Of a stretch of DNA of 64,000 nucleotides, positions 34,400 to 45,159 are shown piece by piece (the first letter of the stretch is position 1; every line of letters starts with the position of its first letter). This stretch comes from Eurosta solidaginis (Eukaryota; Arthropoda; Insecta; Diptera; Tephritidae). A model generated the notes under the pieces. That model made no database searches, was not told where the DNA came from, and was given only the letters and a program-made list of their open reading frames with translations. The position numbers and the translations under genes are program-made. The stretch covers positions 150,062,941-150,126,940 of the forward strand of contig NC_090320.1 of NCBI RefSeq assembly GCF_040869045.1, written 5' to 3'.

Positions 34400-35380
34400 G
34401 TCCGTCCTGATGTCACGTTGGTTAAATTTTTCCCAAATTATTAAATAAATTATTACCTATTGTTTGCATTTTTCTGTGGTATTCAGGTTTATCCATCGCT
34501 ACTGTTACATTACCCTTATCGGCAGTAAGTATTAAAATATCTTTATTTCTTTCAAGAAACTTTCTTGTGGAATGTAGGGTATTTTGTATAAATTTATCTC
34601 GCGCTGACAAGGTATTCTTATTAAGATGATCGTGTATGAGCTTTGTAAAATTGCTTCTTCCTATTTCCTGTTCCTCTTTATCTTCTAAAGTATGTATAAT
34701 ATTCTCCCCGTCTGCAATAAGTTGGAAAAGTGGAAACTCCTTATTTTGGATTGGAAGAGCATACTTAGGGCGTAAGGATAAAAGCCACTGAATGCCATTT
34801 GGTATTTCTAAAGATGTTTTATTTTGAAACCATTCAGGGATCACCCTAATATTTAACTTTTCTCTTTGTTTCCTTACCAGTTCTTCGTACATTTTAATTT
34901 GTGTATTTTTGATACATTCCGCGATTTTGTTTACTAACATATCCTCACTTCGAAAAAATTTAGTAGAATGATTCAACTCCAGAGACTGAGTAATTTGGGT
35001 TCTTATATATTTACCTCTCTTTCCTTTTCTCTGATGAGTTCATGCTTAATATTTATAAGTAAATTTATAAGTTTTCTTTGCACTTTTTCTACAAATGCGG
35101 ACACTACGTTGCAGAATCTCATGGGTGTTTTGTTGTTACTTGTATTATTGGTGATAAGGTAAATTATGTTCTTGGTTATGTTGCAGATAAAGTTCGAAGT
35201 TAAGCCGCTTCGTCTGCATCTCTACAAAAATTTTGTTGATGTTGTTAGTCTTGTAACTTGCTTTGTAGTATGTTGGTAGCGCTTTATGTATTTGTTGGTT
35301 GTGACGTTTTAGATTTCTTTGATGTTTTTGTACACTTTGAATGTATTGTTTTTCTGACGGTGTGCTCTCCGTTTGAACAT

Positions 35381-35616
35381 TTTTTAAAAACTATTATTGG
35401 CCTTTAATCTTTAAAATTTATTAAACTATTTCATGAGCTCGAGGCCTTATCCAAATAAAAACGCAGTATAAATATTTTATATTTTTATTTTTATTTTATA
35501 TTCGATATTTCGACTTCAGTCTGAAGTCATCATCAGGACTGTGAAACAAAACAAAAACAAAAACAAAAATTATAACATTTTCAAAAATCAACCATAAAAC
35601 AAATATCACTTACACA
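35381..35616 (-). repeat. Penelope terminal repeat between copies B and C (left part)
   Basis: Upstream region of copy B and 3' flank of copy C, with a hammerhead-like motif at 35505-35537 (minus strand; perfect helix II, GAAA). It is cut at 35616 by foreign DNA and resumes at about 37777. Confidence 0.7.
35505..35537 (-). ncRNA. Hammerhead-like motif, Penelope B/C junction
   Basis: CTGATGA, U, GACTTCA/TGAAGTC helix, GAAATATC. Downstream AAAATAAAA can pair with upstream TTTTGTTT as an outer part of stem I. Confidence 0.6.
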
Positions 35617-36698
35617 AGACAAGTCCTTATAAGTGTAAGGAATATATTTTTGAACTGATTTAACTTTGCTAGAATTTTGAATATCTATTGGTTCTATAAC
35701 ACACTCAAAACTTGCCACAAATACCATTCTGAGTGGATAGTGGTTGTAGATATATCTATACCTTGTGTACGATCCGTATGTGTAGTATTACTAGGAGGGC
35801 TTGAGCATTTTACAGCACCAATAACATCGGTTGATGTCTATTTTTAATATCACATATATTTAGTCAGAGTCGTAATATGACTGTTCATTGAAATATTTTA
35901 ACCTGAAAATGCAAAAACAAAATTGATTAATGAAAAGAAAATAAAATTAATTATGGAAAATATTACAATTCACTAGCTGCCATACTCACCACCGCGTGTT
36001 TTAAAATCAATGAATTATTTTTCATTCAGGAAATGAAAAAATTGTAGCAAATGTCAAATGTCTACACTTTACTTCTGACAGTCAATGCATGGCTACACCG
36101 ACATTAGGCCTCATGCGCAATCATCTCGCGCACTACACGTCACGTACTACATGCCGCACTACACGTCACGCATTACATGCCGCACGACGTATCGAGCACA
36201 ATACGCCACACATGTCGCGTATTACATATCTCGACCAATCATTCATTTGGTCGAGATTTAAAATACTTAATTCAACATTATCGACAATACACGTCAAAAA
36301 TAATGTTGAATGGTGGAAGTGCAACTCTGTAATACCTTTTCAGCCAGGTTTGGAACCGTTCCGTGTGGTGGCAGGCCACTTGTTGTGAAAACAAAGTTCA
36401 CCACAAATCAAAAGTAAATTTTAGGACTACTTCGGTGACATCTACCGACATAAATCAAATTATAAAATGTACTAAAGGCGCTAAAGCAACAGCCACATTG
36501 CATGGATGCGTGCGAAATTCGTTTTTTTCTTCCTTTCTTTGCGCGCATAAGTATTTACTTATGGCCTTAAATTTTTTATTTCAATTAAATTTTATTTCAA
36601 TAAAAATGTTTTTTTCTTCTGCGAAAATATATTAGAGATACTTTTTTTGTTTACGCCACCCAAACAACATTCCGCCAACCTCAATTTGGGCATGATCA
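35617..36698. other. Left part of 2.16-kb insert in the Penelope 3' flank
   Basis: Unrecognised, mostly AT-rich. It includes a run of short degenerate repeats (CACTACACGTCACG / ACATGCCGCA words, 36125-36215) and a small inverted repeat TCTCGACCAA...TTGGTCGAGA (36228-36257). No long frame that looks like a real protein. Confidence 0.5.
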
Positions 36699-37768
36699 AT
36701 GATACCAATATTCTTTCAGATCATGACCCGTTACCAAACCTTATTGGCCAAGTCAGAGGGAGGCGCAAAACGTTTCGACGTTGCTTGCCAGTTCTGCGGC
36801 AGGGATCATAGCCTTAGGATCTGTGCCGAATATCGAAAAAAATCTCCAGAAGAGAGGTTGCGGGCAGTACTTCTGCATATGTATTGTCCAAACTGTCTGT
36901 CGCCCTTTCACCGCGTGGACAGATGTAACAGCAAGTATCGCTGCAAGAGGTGCCAAGAGAAGCACCACACCACGCTTCATTTAGATGAGCGTCGAGCGGT
37001 ATGCGACGAGACGACCACAAACGGCGAAGACAACACGTCCGACAACGCGTTGTCAATCAACCTCTCGGGACCGGCTAAATCCTGGGCTCAGCAGGTGGAA
37101 GAAGAAGAGATGGAAGAAGAAAGAGAGAGAGCGGAAAAAGAGCATGCGAAAGCGGAAATGAGGCCGTCAACGAGCAGGAGTGGAATGCGCAGTTTCCGAC
37201 CGCTGTTGCAGCACGAACGAAGGGCGGAGGAAGAGAAAAAAGCTCGAAACCAACAAAATAATTGGCGGCACCGTGAGGTCGGACCCCATCGAAACTCAGC
37301 TAAATCGTCCAAACTCGCAAGGCAGCAACGGCGAAAGAAATCGACGCCATACTCTCTCGAAGTCCAAAGTACAATGAAGCTAACGCGCGAGACGCCAGAA
37401 GGCTTCCGGACAGGGCGGCTGCTCCAGGCTACACCATCGCCCATCATGCGGCCTTTCGTGCCCATTGCGCCGACGGCCATCGTACGAATCGAATCGCGTG
37501 GGCATTTACACCTGGTTCGGGCCATTATTGATCCCTGCGCCACCAGCACGATCGTCGATGCGGAGCTGGTACGCGACTTACAATTGGAGCGCCAAGGGCA
37601 TGGACAATGCACCCTCATACTGCGCGGCAAATTCGGAGCGTCGACGCGCATAACAACCCAAGCAGCCGTCGTCGAAAGCTATTTCCGTTTGAGTCCACCG
37701 TCCAATGTGGACCCCAAGATTGCCGCGCCCTTTGAGTTCATGCGGCTGGCGGATCCGCAATTAACTAC
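36699..37768 (+). pseudogene. BEL/Pao-type Gag zinc-knuckle and protease-like fragment
   Basis: A 358-codon intronless frame. Residues ~28-95 form a Cys/His-rich array (CQFCGRDHSLRIC, CPNCLSPFHRVDRC, CKRCQEKHHTTLH) of the kind found at the end of BEL/Pao Gag. A long Glu/Arg-rich linker follows, then a protease-like domain with VRAIIDPCATSTIVDAELV, in which DPC stands where an aspartic protease has D-S/T-G. The frame ends soon after LADP, where such proteins normally continue, at the junction with Penelope DNA (~37768), so it is truncated. No RT or integrase follows. It could also be a domesticated or host gene of this family. Confidence 0.65.
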
Positions 37769-39598
37769 ACACTAACATACTAACAATATGTGCGAAAAAT
37801 AAGATTGTTGGAGACAAATAATCATACAAAAATATAAACAATATTTCAAAGCACCGTAAATGTAAACAAAATTTTGCAAACACAAAAGTATATGGAGTGA
37901 CTAAAAGTACGACATACAATTATACGTATATACATATATCATCTGATTTTCCTATTGTTGTGGGAGAGATCTTCCTACCGCGCATTGTTGTTGCCTTAAA
38001 ACTAAGTTCCGATACACATGTGCGCAGTGGTCAGTGTCCGCTTTAAAATTCATCCTAGTACTATTAGGGGTGTTCGCTATATGAAATATTTCCAAAGTAA
38101 ATCTTTTATTATAATTTCTCTCCTCCTGTAAAATAGTTACATTATCGAAGTCTGGATAATGCCCCGTATCTTTACAATGGGCTGACAAGGCCGCCTTATT
38201 TTCTGAATAATTGTTTCTTAACTTAATATTAGATCTGTGAGCGGAAATCCTTGTCTTGAGTTTTAATTTTGTTGTCCCCACATATACCTTGTCGCATACG
38301 TGGGACCCGTCACCATTACACGGAATTCTATAAACAACGTCGGATTTCTCATGCTTTGGTATTTTATCTTTTGTACTGCTGTAGACCTTTCTAAGAGTGT
38401 GATTATATGTCGATGCTATTTGGTACTTTTCCCGATTGTAAAGATTTGAGTATTTTATTCGGTTCATTACGCCCGGCACATGTACTACTGATTTATATAT
38501 TTTATCTCCCGTAGTTTATCTAATTGTATCATTGTTCAACCTGATAACGGAATTTCTGAGCAATTTGTTGGTTATCTTTATGGGGAATTCATTATTTCTC
38601 AGAGTTTCTTTGACAATTTCGATATTCTTCTTGTGAAAAATCTTGTCACTTATTGAGAGAACTCTTCTTATGAAGTTACTCGCCGTATTAATAATAGTTC
38701 TATTTTCGTGTTTTGAGTTAAAGTTTATGAGTCTACCTGATGCGGTCGGCTTTTTGTACCAGTCAATAAGCAGCTTGTTATTCTTCCTTATAACAAGTGT
38801 ATACAAGAATGGTATTTTTCGATCCTTTTCTAATTCTATTGTGAATTTTATTGATTTGTTGCAGCTATTAAGATTTTTAGGCATATTTTCCACCTCCTCT
38901 GTTTTAACAACCGCAAACAAGTCATCCACGTACTTAGTTAGTAAGCGGGGTTTGTTGGTGGATTCCATTACGAATTTGGATAATAGTTCCTCCATTACTA
39001 TATCCGCTACGACAGGTGCTGCTGGCGATCCCATGGGCATCCCTGAAAGCTGTTCATATATTTTATCATTGTATTTGCAATATCGGTTCTCTTTAATGCA
39101 GAACTTGATAATTGTTATAAATAGTTCCTTTGGTATAAGTGTATGTTCTTTTATATCATTCCACTTAGAGGAAATTATCTCCAAGGCCAATTCTACTGGA
39201 ATGCTCGGAAATAAAGAAACCACATCAAATGACACTAAAGTCTCATCATCATGAATAAATGTATCTTTTATTTTATTCCTAAACTCAATTGAGTCTTTAA
39301 CGTTATACTTGGAGGTGTTTGTTATATTCTTAAGTATGTTTACTACATATTTGCATAAATTGTATGACGGCGAGTTTATGGACGAGCAAATCGGTCGGAG
39401 AGGTACCCCTTCTTTATGGATTTTTGGCAAACCATATATTCGTGGAGGGTTTGCACTTTTGCAGACCAGATGCTTATTTTCCCTTAAATCAATTATATTC
39501 AGATTGAACATTTTTTGGACTAACTCGTTATTCTTTCTTGGAGTTTGCTTGTAGGATCACGCTTCAAAACTCTATAGGTTGAAATATTATTAAATATT

Positions 39599-40633
39599 TG
39601 TATGATTTAATAATCGGGGATTGCCCGTATTGCTTTTTTTTTTAATGTATGAAAACATTTATTTGAAGCAATTTTTTAATTTTATAATTTATTTAATAAT
39701 TTGGGAAAAATTTAAACAACATGACATCAGGACGGACAAGGCGACAGCTGTTTCGATTATACCTTGTAAATCTCTTCAAAGCCTTTTCTCCCGGGAGTGG
39801 GAGTCGAACCCGCACTCCTACGATAGTTGAAATGGTTATAAACGCATTCAGCTACGTCATGCCTTAGTTGTTGTAAAGTTTTTCCCAATTGCCTTCTTTT
39901 TGCATATTTTAATCTTTTACACATTGCATACTTCGTATGCAATTATGTGTTAAAGCTATGCTTGGTACGGCGGTTTTCAAAGAAACTTTGGTTTTTGTTG
40001 CTGTTTTTGTGCTATTTATAGAAGTACAACGAATTAACCAATTTTGTCTGTTTGTATGATTTAATAATCGGGGATTGCCGGTATTGCTTTTTTTTAAATG
40101 TATGAAAACATTTATTTGAAGCAATTTTTTAATTTTATAATTTATTTAATAATTTGGGAAAAATATAACAACATGATGTCAGGACGGACAAGGCAACATC
40201 TGTTTCGATTATACCTTGTAAATCTCTTCAAAGCCTTTTCTCCCGGGAGTGGGAGTCGAACGCGCACTCCTACGATAGTTGAAATGGTTATAAACGCATT
40301 CAGCTACGTCATGCCTTAGTTGTTGTAAAGTTTTTCCCAATTGCCTTCTTTTTGCATATTTTAATCGTTTACACATTGCATACTTCGTATGCAATTATAA
40401 GATTAAAATATGCAAAAAGAAGGAAAGGAAGGGGAAAAACTTTACAACAACTAAGGCATGACGTAGCTGAATGCGTTTATAACCATTTCAACTATCGTAG
40501 GAGTGCGAGTTCGACTCCCACTCCCGGGAGAAAAGGCTTTGAAGAGATTTACAAGGTATAATCGAAACAGCTGTCGCCTTGTCCGTCCTGATGTCACGTT
40601 GTTTAAATTTTTCCCAAATTATTAAATAAATTA
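39599..40633. repeat. Unit family 3 array inside Penelope copy C
   Basis: Two direct units and one inverted partial unit, flanked by TTAAATATT (39590-39598) and TTACCTATT (40634-40642), the same site as in copies B and E. Ribozyme-like folds start at 39738 (minus), about 40190 (minus; cleavage triplet mutated) and about 40526 (plus). One unit fewer than in copy B. Confidence 0.8.
39738..39785 (-). ncRNA. Degenerate hammerhead-like fold, family 3 (copy C)
   Basis: Stem I AAGGC/GCCTT, helix II GATT/AATC, GAAAC and GTC present; core TTTGAAGA. Confidence 0.45.
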
Positions 40634-41634
40634 TTACCTATTGTTTGCATTTTTCTGTGGTATTCAGATTTATCCATCGCTACTGTTACATTACCCTTAT
40701 CGGCAGTAAGTATTAAAATATCTTTATTTCTTTTAAGAAACTTTCTTGTGGAATGTAGGGTATTTTGTATAAATTTATCTCGCGCTGACAAGGTATTCTT
40801 ATTAAGATGATCGTGTATGAGCTTTGTAAAATTGCTTCTTCCTATTTCCTGTTCCTCTTTATCTTCTAAAGTATGTATAATATTCTCCCCGTCTGCAATA
40901 AGTTGGAAAAGTGGAAACTCCTTATTTTGGATTGGAAGAGCATACTTAGGGCCTAACGATAAAAGCCACTGAGTGTCATTTGGTATTTCTAAAGATGTTT
41001 TATTTTGAAACCATTCCTTACCAGTTCTTCGTACTTTCTAATTTGTGTATTTTTGATACATTCCGCGAGTTTGTTTACTAACATATCCTCACTTCGAAAA
41101 AATTGAGTAGAATGATTCAACTCGAGACTGAGTAATTTGGGTTCTTAATATATTTACCTCTCTTTCCTTTTCTCTGATGAGTTCATGCTTAATATTTATA
41201 AGTAAATTTATAAGTTTTCTTTGCACTTTTTCTACAAATGCGGACACTACGTTGCAGAATCTCATGGGTATTTTGTTGTTACTTGTATTATTGGTGATAA
41301 GGTAAATTATGTTCTTGGTTATGTTGCAGATAAAGTTCGAAGTTAAGCCGCTTCGTCTGCATCTGTCCAAAAATGTTGTTGATGTTGTTAGTCTTGTAAC
41401 TTGCTTTGTAGTATGTTGGTAGCGCTTTATGTATTTGTTGGTTGTGACGTTATAGATTTCTTTGATGTTTTTGTACACTTTGAATGTATTGTTTTTCTGA
41501 TGGTGTGCTCTCCGTTTGAACATTTTTTAAAAACTATTATTGGCCTTTAATCATTAAAATTTATTAAACGATTTCATGAGCTCGAGGCCTTATCCAAATA
41601 AAAACGCAGTATAAATATTTTATATTTGTATTCG

Positions 41635-41667
41635 ATATTTCGAATTCAGTCTGAAGTCATCATCAGG
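41635..41667 (-). ncRNA. Hammerhead-like motif, Penelope C/D junction
   Basis: Core CTGATGA and GAAA are intact, but one helix II pair is broken (TGAATTC in place of TGAAGTC). Confidence 0.45.
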
Positions 41668-41905
41668 ACTCTGAAACAAAACAAAAACAAAAACAAAAAT
41701 TATAACATTTTCAAAAATCAACCATAAACCAAATATCACTTACACAATTGAGTATGTTATACAGACTAACAATATGTGCGAAAACTAAGATTGTTGGAGA
41801 CAAATAATCATACAAAAATATAAACAATATTTCAAAGCACCGTAAATGTAAACAAAATTTTGCAAAAAGAAAAGTACATGGAGTGGCTAAAAGTACGACA
41901 TACAA

Positions 41906-44890
41906 TTATACGTATATACATATATCATCTGATTTTCCTATTGTTGTGGGAGATATCTTCCTACCGCGCATTGTTGTTGCCTTAAAGTGGTCAGTGTCCG
42001 CTTTAGAATTCATCCTAGTACTATTAGGGGTGTTCGCTATATGAAACATTTCCAAAGTAAATCTTTTATTATAATTTCTCTCCTCCTGTAAAATAGTTAC
42101 ATTATCGAAGTCTGGATAATGCCCCGTATCTTTACAATGGGCTGACAAGGCCGTCTTATTTTCTGAATAATTGTTTCTTAACTTAATATTAGATCTGTGA
42201 GCGGAAATCCTTGTCTTGAGTTTTAATTTTGTTGTCCCTACATATACCTTGTCGCATACGTGGGACCCGTCACCATTACACGGGTTTCTATAAACAACTT
42301 CGGATTTCTCATGCTTTGGTATTTTATGTTGTTGTTGTTGTTGTAGCGATAAGGTTGCTCCCCGAAGGCTTTGGGTAGTGTTATCGATGTGATGGTCCTT
42401 TGTCGGATACAGATTCGGTACGCTCCGGTACCACAGCACCATTAAGGTGCTAGCCCGACCATCTCGGGAACGATTTATGTGGCAACATTAAACCTTCAGG
42501 CCATCCCCTCCCTCCCGACCCCAAGATCCATGAGGAGCTTGGGGTCGCCAGAGCCTCGTCTGTTAGTGGAACAGGATTCGCCGCGGATAGTTGAGGTTGA
42601 CAATTGGGTTTGGAGAAGCTATATATTGCGCTGGCAACTTGAAGGGTTGCGCTACACACCCCTTGAATCTGGTATTTTAGTCTCCTCTTACGACAGGCAT
42701 ACCTACCGCGGGTATATTCTGACCCCCTTACCCGCTGGGGATTTGGTATTTTATCTTTTGTACTGCTGTAGACATTTCTAAGAGTGTGATTATATGTCGA
42801 TGCTATTTGGTATTTTTCCCGATTGTAAAGATTTGAGTATTTTATTCGGTTCGTTACGCCCGGCACATGTACTACTGATTTATATATTTTATCTCCCGTA
42901 GTTTGTCTAATTTTATCATTGTTCAACCTGATCACGGAATTTCTGAGCAATTTGCTGGTTATCTTTATGGGGAATTCATTATTTCTCAGAGTTTCTTTGA
43001 CAATTTCGATATTCTTCTTGTGAAAAATCTTGTCACTTATTGAGAGAACTCTTCTTATGAAGTTACTCGCCGTATTAATAATAGTTCTATTTTCGTGTTT
43101 TGAGTTAAAGTTTATGAGTCTACCTGATGCGGTCGGCTTTTTGTACCAGTCAATAAGCAGCTTGTTATTCTTCCTTATAACAAGTGTATCCCAGAATGGT
43201 ATTTTTCCATCCTTTTCTAATTCTATTGTGAATTTTATTGATTTGTTGCAGCTATTAAGATTTTTAAGCATATTTTCCACCTCCTCTGTTTTAACAACCG
43301 CAAACAAGTCATCCACATACTTAGTTAGTAAGCGCGGTTTGTTGGTGGATTACATTACGAATTTGGATAATAGTTCCTCCATTACTATATCCGCTACGAC
43401 AGGTGCTGCTGGCGATCCCATGGGCATCCCTGAACGCTGTTCATATATTTTATCATTGTATTTGCAATATCGGTTCTCTTTAATGCAAAACTTGATAATT
43501 GTTATAAATAGTTCCTTTGGTATACGTGTATGTTCTTTTATATCATTCCACTTAGAGGAAATTATCTCCAAGGCCAATTCTACTGGAATGCTCGGAAATA
43601 AAGAAACCACATCAAATGACACTAAAGTCTCATCATCATGAATAAATGTATCTTTTATTTTGTTCCTAAACTCAATTGAGTCTTTAACGTTATACTTGGA
43701 GGTGTTTGTTATATTCTTAAGTATGTTTACTACATATTTGCATAAATTGTATGACGGCGAGTTTATGGACGAGCAAATCGGTCGGAGAGGTACCCCTTCT
43801 TTATGGATTTTTGGCAAATCATATATTCGTGGAGGGTTTGCACTTTTGCAGACCAGATGATTCTTTTCCCTTAAATCAATTATATTCAGATTGAACATTT
43901 TTTGGACTAACTCGTTATTCTTTTCTTGGAGTTTGCTAGTAGGATCACGCTTCAAAACTCTATAGGTTGAAATATTATTAACTATTGTTTGAATTTTTCT
44001 GTGGTATTCAGATTTGTCCATCGCTACTGTTACATTACCCTTATCGGCAGTAAGTATTAAAATATCTTTATTTCTTTTAAGAAACTTTCTTGTGGAATGT
44101 ATGGTATTTTGTATAAATTTATCTCGCGCTGACAAGGTATTCTTATTAAGATAATCGTGTATGAGCTTTGTAAAATTGCTTCTTCCTATTTCCTGTTCCT
44201 CTTTATCTTCTAAAGCATGTATAATATTCTCCCCGTCTGCAATAAGTTGGAAAAGTGGAAACTCCTTATTTTGGATTGGAAGAGCATACTTAGGGCCTAA
44301 GGATAAAAGCCACTGAATGTCATTTGGTATTTCTAAATATGTTTTATTTTAAAACCATTCAGGGATCACCCTAATATTTAACTTTTCTCTTTGTTTCCTT
44401 ACCAGTTCTTCGTACTTTTTAATTTGTGTATTTTTGATACATTCCGCGAGTTTGTTTACTAACATATCCTCACTTCGAAAAAATTGAGTAGAATGATTCA
44501 ACTCCAGAGACTGAGTAATTTGGGTTCTTAATATATTTACCTCTCTTTCCTTTTCTCTCATGAGTTCATGCTTAATATTTATAAGTTTTCTTTGCACTTT
44601 TTCTACAAATGCGGACACTACGTTGCAGAATCTCATGGGTATTTTGTTGTTACTTGTATTATTGGTGATAGGGTAAATTATGTTCTTGGTTATGTTGCAG
44701 ATAAAGTTCGGAGTTAAGCCGCTTCGTCTGCATCCAAAAATTTTGTTGATGTTGTTAGTCTTGTAACTTGCTTTGTAGTATGTTGGTAGCGCTTTATGTA
44801 TTTGTTGGTTGTGACGTTATAGATTTCTTTGATATTTTTGTACACTTTGAATGTATTGTTTTTCTGACGGTGTGCTCTCCGTTTGAACAT
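41906..44890 (-). pseudogene. Penelope RT with GIY-YIG endonuclease, copy D
   Basis: Fragments: 44636-44349 (N-terminal), 44135-43350 (261 codons, RT from ADKGNVTVAMDKSEYHRK through GMPMGSPAAPVVAD), 43316-42450 (from the catalytic VDD onward, ending in SINE sequence) and 42442-41906 (SINE end plus endonuclease). A TAA at 43350 falls between the palm motifs. Near the C-terminus it shares the ~30-bp deletion of copy B. Confidence 0.8.
42328..42741 (-). mobile_element. SINE-like element in Penelope copy D (full length)
   Basis: 414 bp flanked by TTTGGTATTTTAT (42315-42327 and 42742-42754). It ends on its own strand in (CAA)n, its 5' end is near CCCCAGCGGGTAAGG, and it has the GTCGTAAGAGG hairpin motif. 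The best reference copy here; it shares its site with copies A and E. Confidence 0.85.
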
Positions 44891-45159
44891 ATTTTAAAAA
44901 TTATTATTGGCCTTTAATCTTTAAAATTTGTTAAACTATTTTATGACCTCGAGGCTTTATCCAAATAAAAACGCAGTATAAATATTTTATATTTGTATTT
45001 TTATTTTATATTCGATATATCGACTTCAGTCTGAAGTCATCATCAGGACTGTGAAACAAAACAAAAACAAAAACAAAAATTATAACATTTTCAAAAATCA
45101 ACCATAAAACAAATATCACTTACACAATTGAGTATGTTAGACAGACTAACAATATGTTG
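44891..45159 (-). repeat. Penelope terminal repeat upstream of copy D
   Basis: Contains a hammerhead-like motif at 45015-45047, in which GAAA has become GATA, and the 3' flank of a further, lost copy up to AATATGT at ~45157. Confidence 0.7.

Larger units (their letters stand above)
32991..34452. repeat. Tandem plus inverted array, unit family 3 (453 bp), inside Penelope copy B
   Basis: Three direct units (ribozyme-like folds at 33129, 33582 and 34035, exactly 453 apart) and one inverted partial unit from about 34205. Flanked by TTAACTATT (32982-32990) and TTACCTATT (34453-34461), a 9-bp target duplication with one mismatch; copy D (43971-43990) shows the uninterrupted site. Each unit has a tRNA-like segment with good A and B boxes followed by the ribozyme-like fold. 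No protein coding. Confidence 0.8.
30969..35380 (-). mobile_element. Penelope-like element, copy B
   Basis: Start codon 35378-35380. Its 3' end and terminal repeat (30969-31370) abut copy A directly. It contains the family 3 array at 32991-34452 and no SINE. The direct head-to-tail abutment is characteristic of the family. Confidence 0.85.
31360..35380 (-). pseudogene. Penelope RT with GIY-YIG endonuclease, copy B
   Basis: The N-terminal portion (35380-34462) is frameshifted near 35000. The frame then meets the array at 34452. Beyond it a 530-codon frame (32959 to about 31360) has every RT motif and the endonuclease intact. Near the C-terminus a deletion of about 30 bp around 31420 replaces the usual Cys-His-containing end, and the frame runs into the 3' UTR. 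Inactive because of the insertion. Confidence 0.85.
37769..41523 (-). mobile_element. Penelope-like element, copy C
   Basis: Start codon at 41523. Carries the family 3 array at 39599-40633. The 3' flank is cut at about 37775 by the BEL-containing insert and continues at 35381-35616; a short piece (ttgagtatgttatacag-like) was lost at the insertion. Confidence 0.8.
37940..41523 (-). pseudogene. Penelope RT with GIY-YIG endonuclease, copy C
   Basis: The N-terminal frame (41523-41089) is broken by a frameshift near 41125, and a ~39-bp deletion near 41015 removes about 13 codons. It is interrupted by the array, then a 331-codon frame (39511-38516) carries all RT motifs including YVDD. A TAA near 38517 separates it from the endonuclease frame (38479-37952), which has KVYVGTTKLKLKTRISAH and ends RSLPQQ. 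Inactive. Confidence 0.85.
41524..44890 (-). mobile_element. Penelope-like element, copy D
   Basis: Start codon 44888-44890; the 3' end abuts copy C through a terminal repeat (41524-41905) containing a hammerhead-like motif. It carries the SINE (42328-42741) but has the family 3 target site empty (43971-43990). Confidence 0.85.

Noticed and set aside
36089..36635. Plus-strand frames of 90-99 codons upstream of the BEL/Pao fragment
   Set aside because: They follow a short degenerate repeat with biased Arg/His/Thr composition and show no similarity.
37088..37651. 187-codon minus frame opposite the BEL/Pao fragment
   Set aside because: Antisense to a frame with clear zinc-knuckle motifs; it has none of its own.
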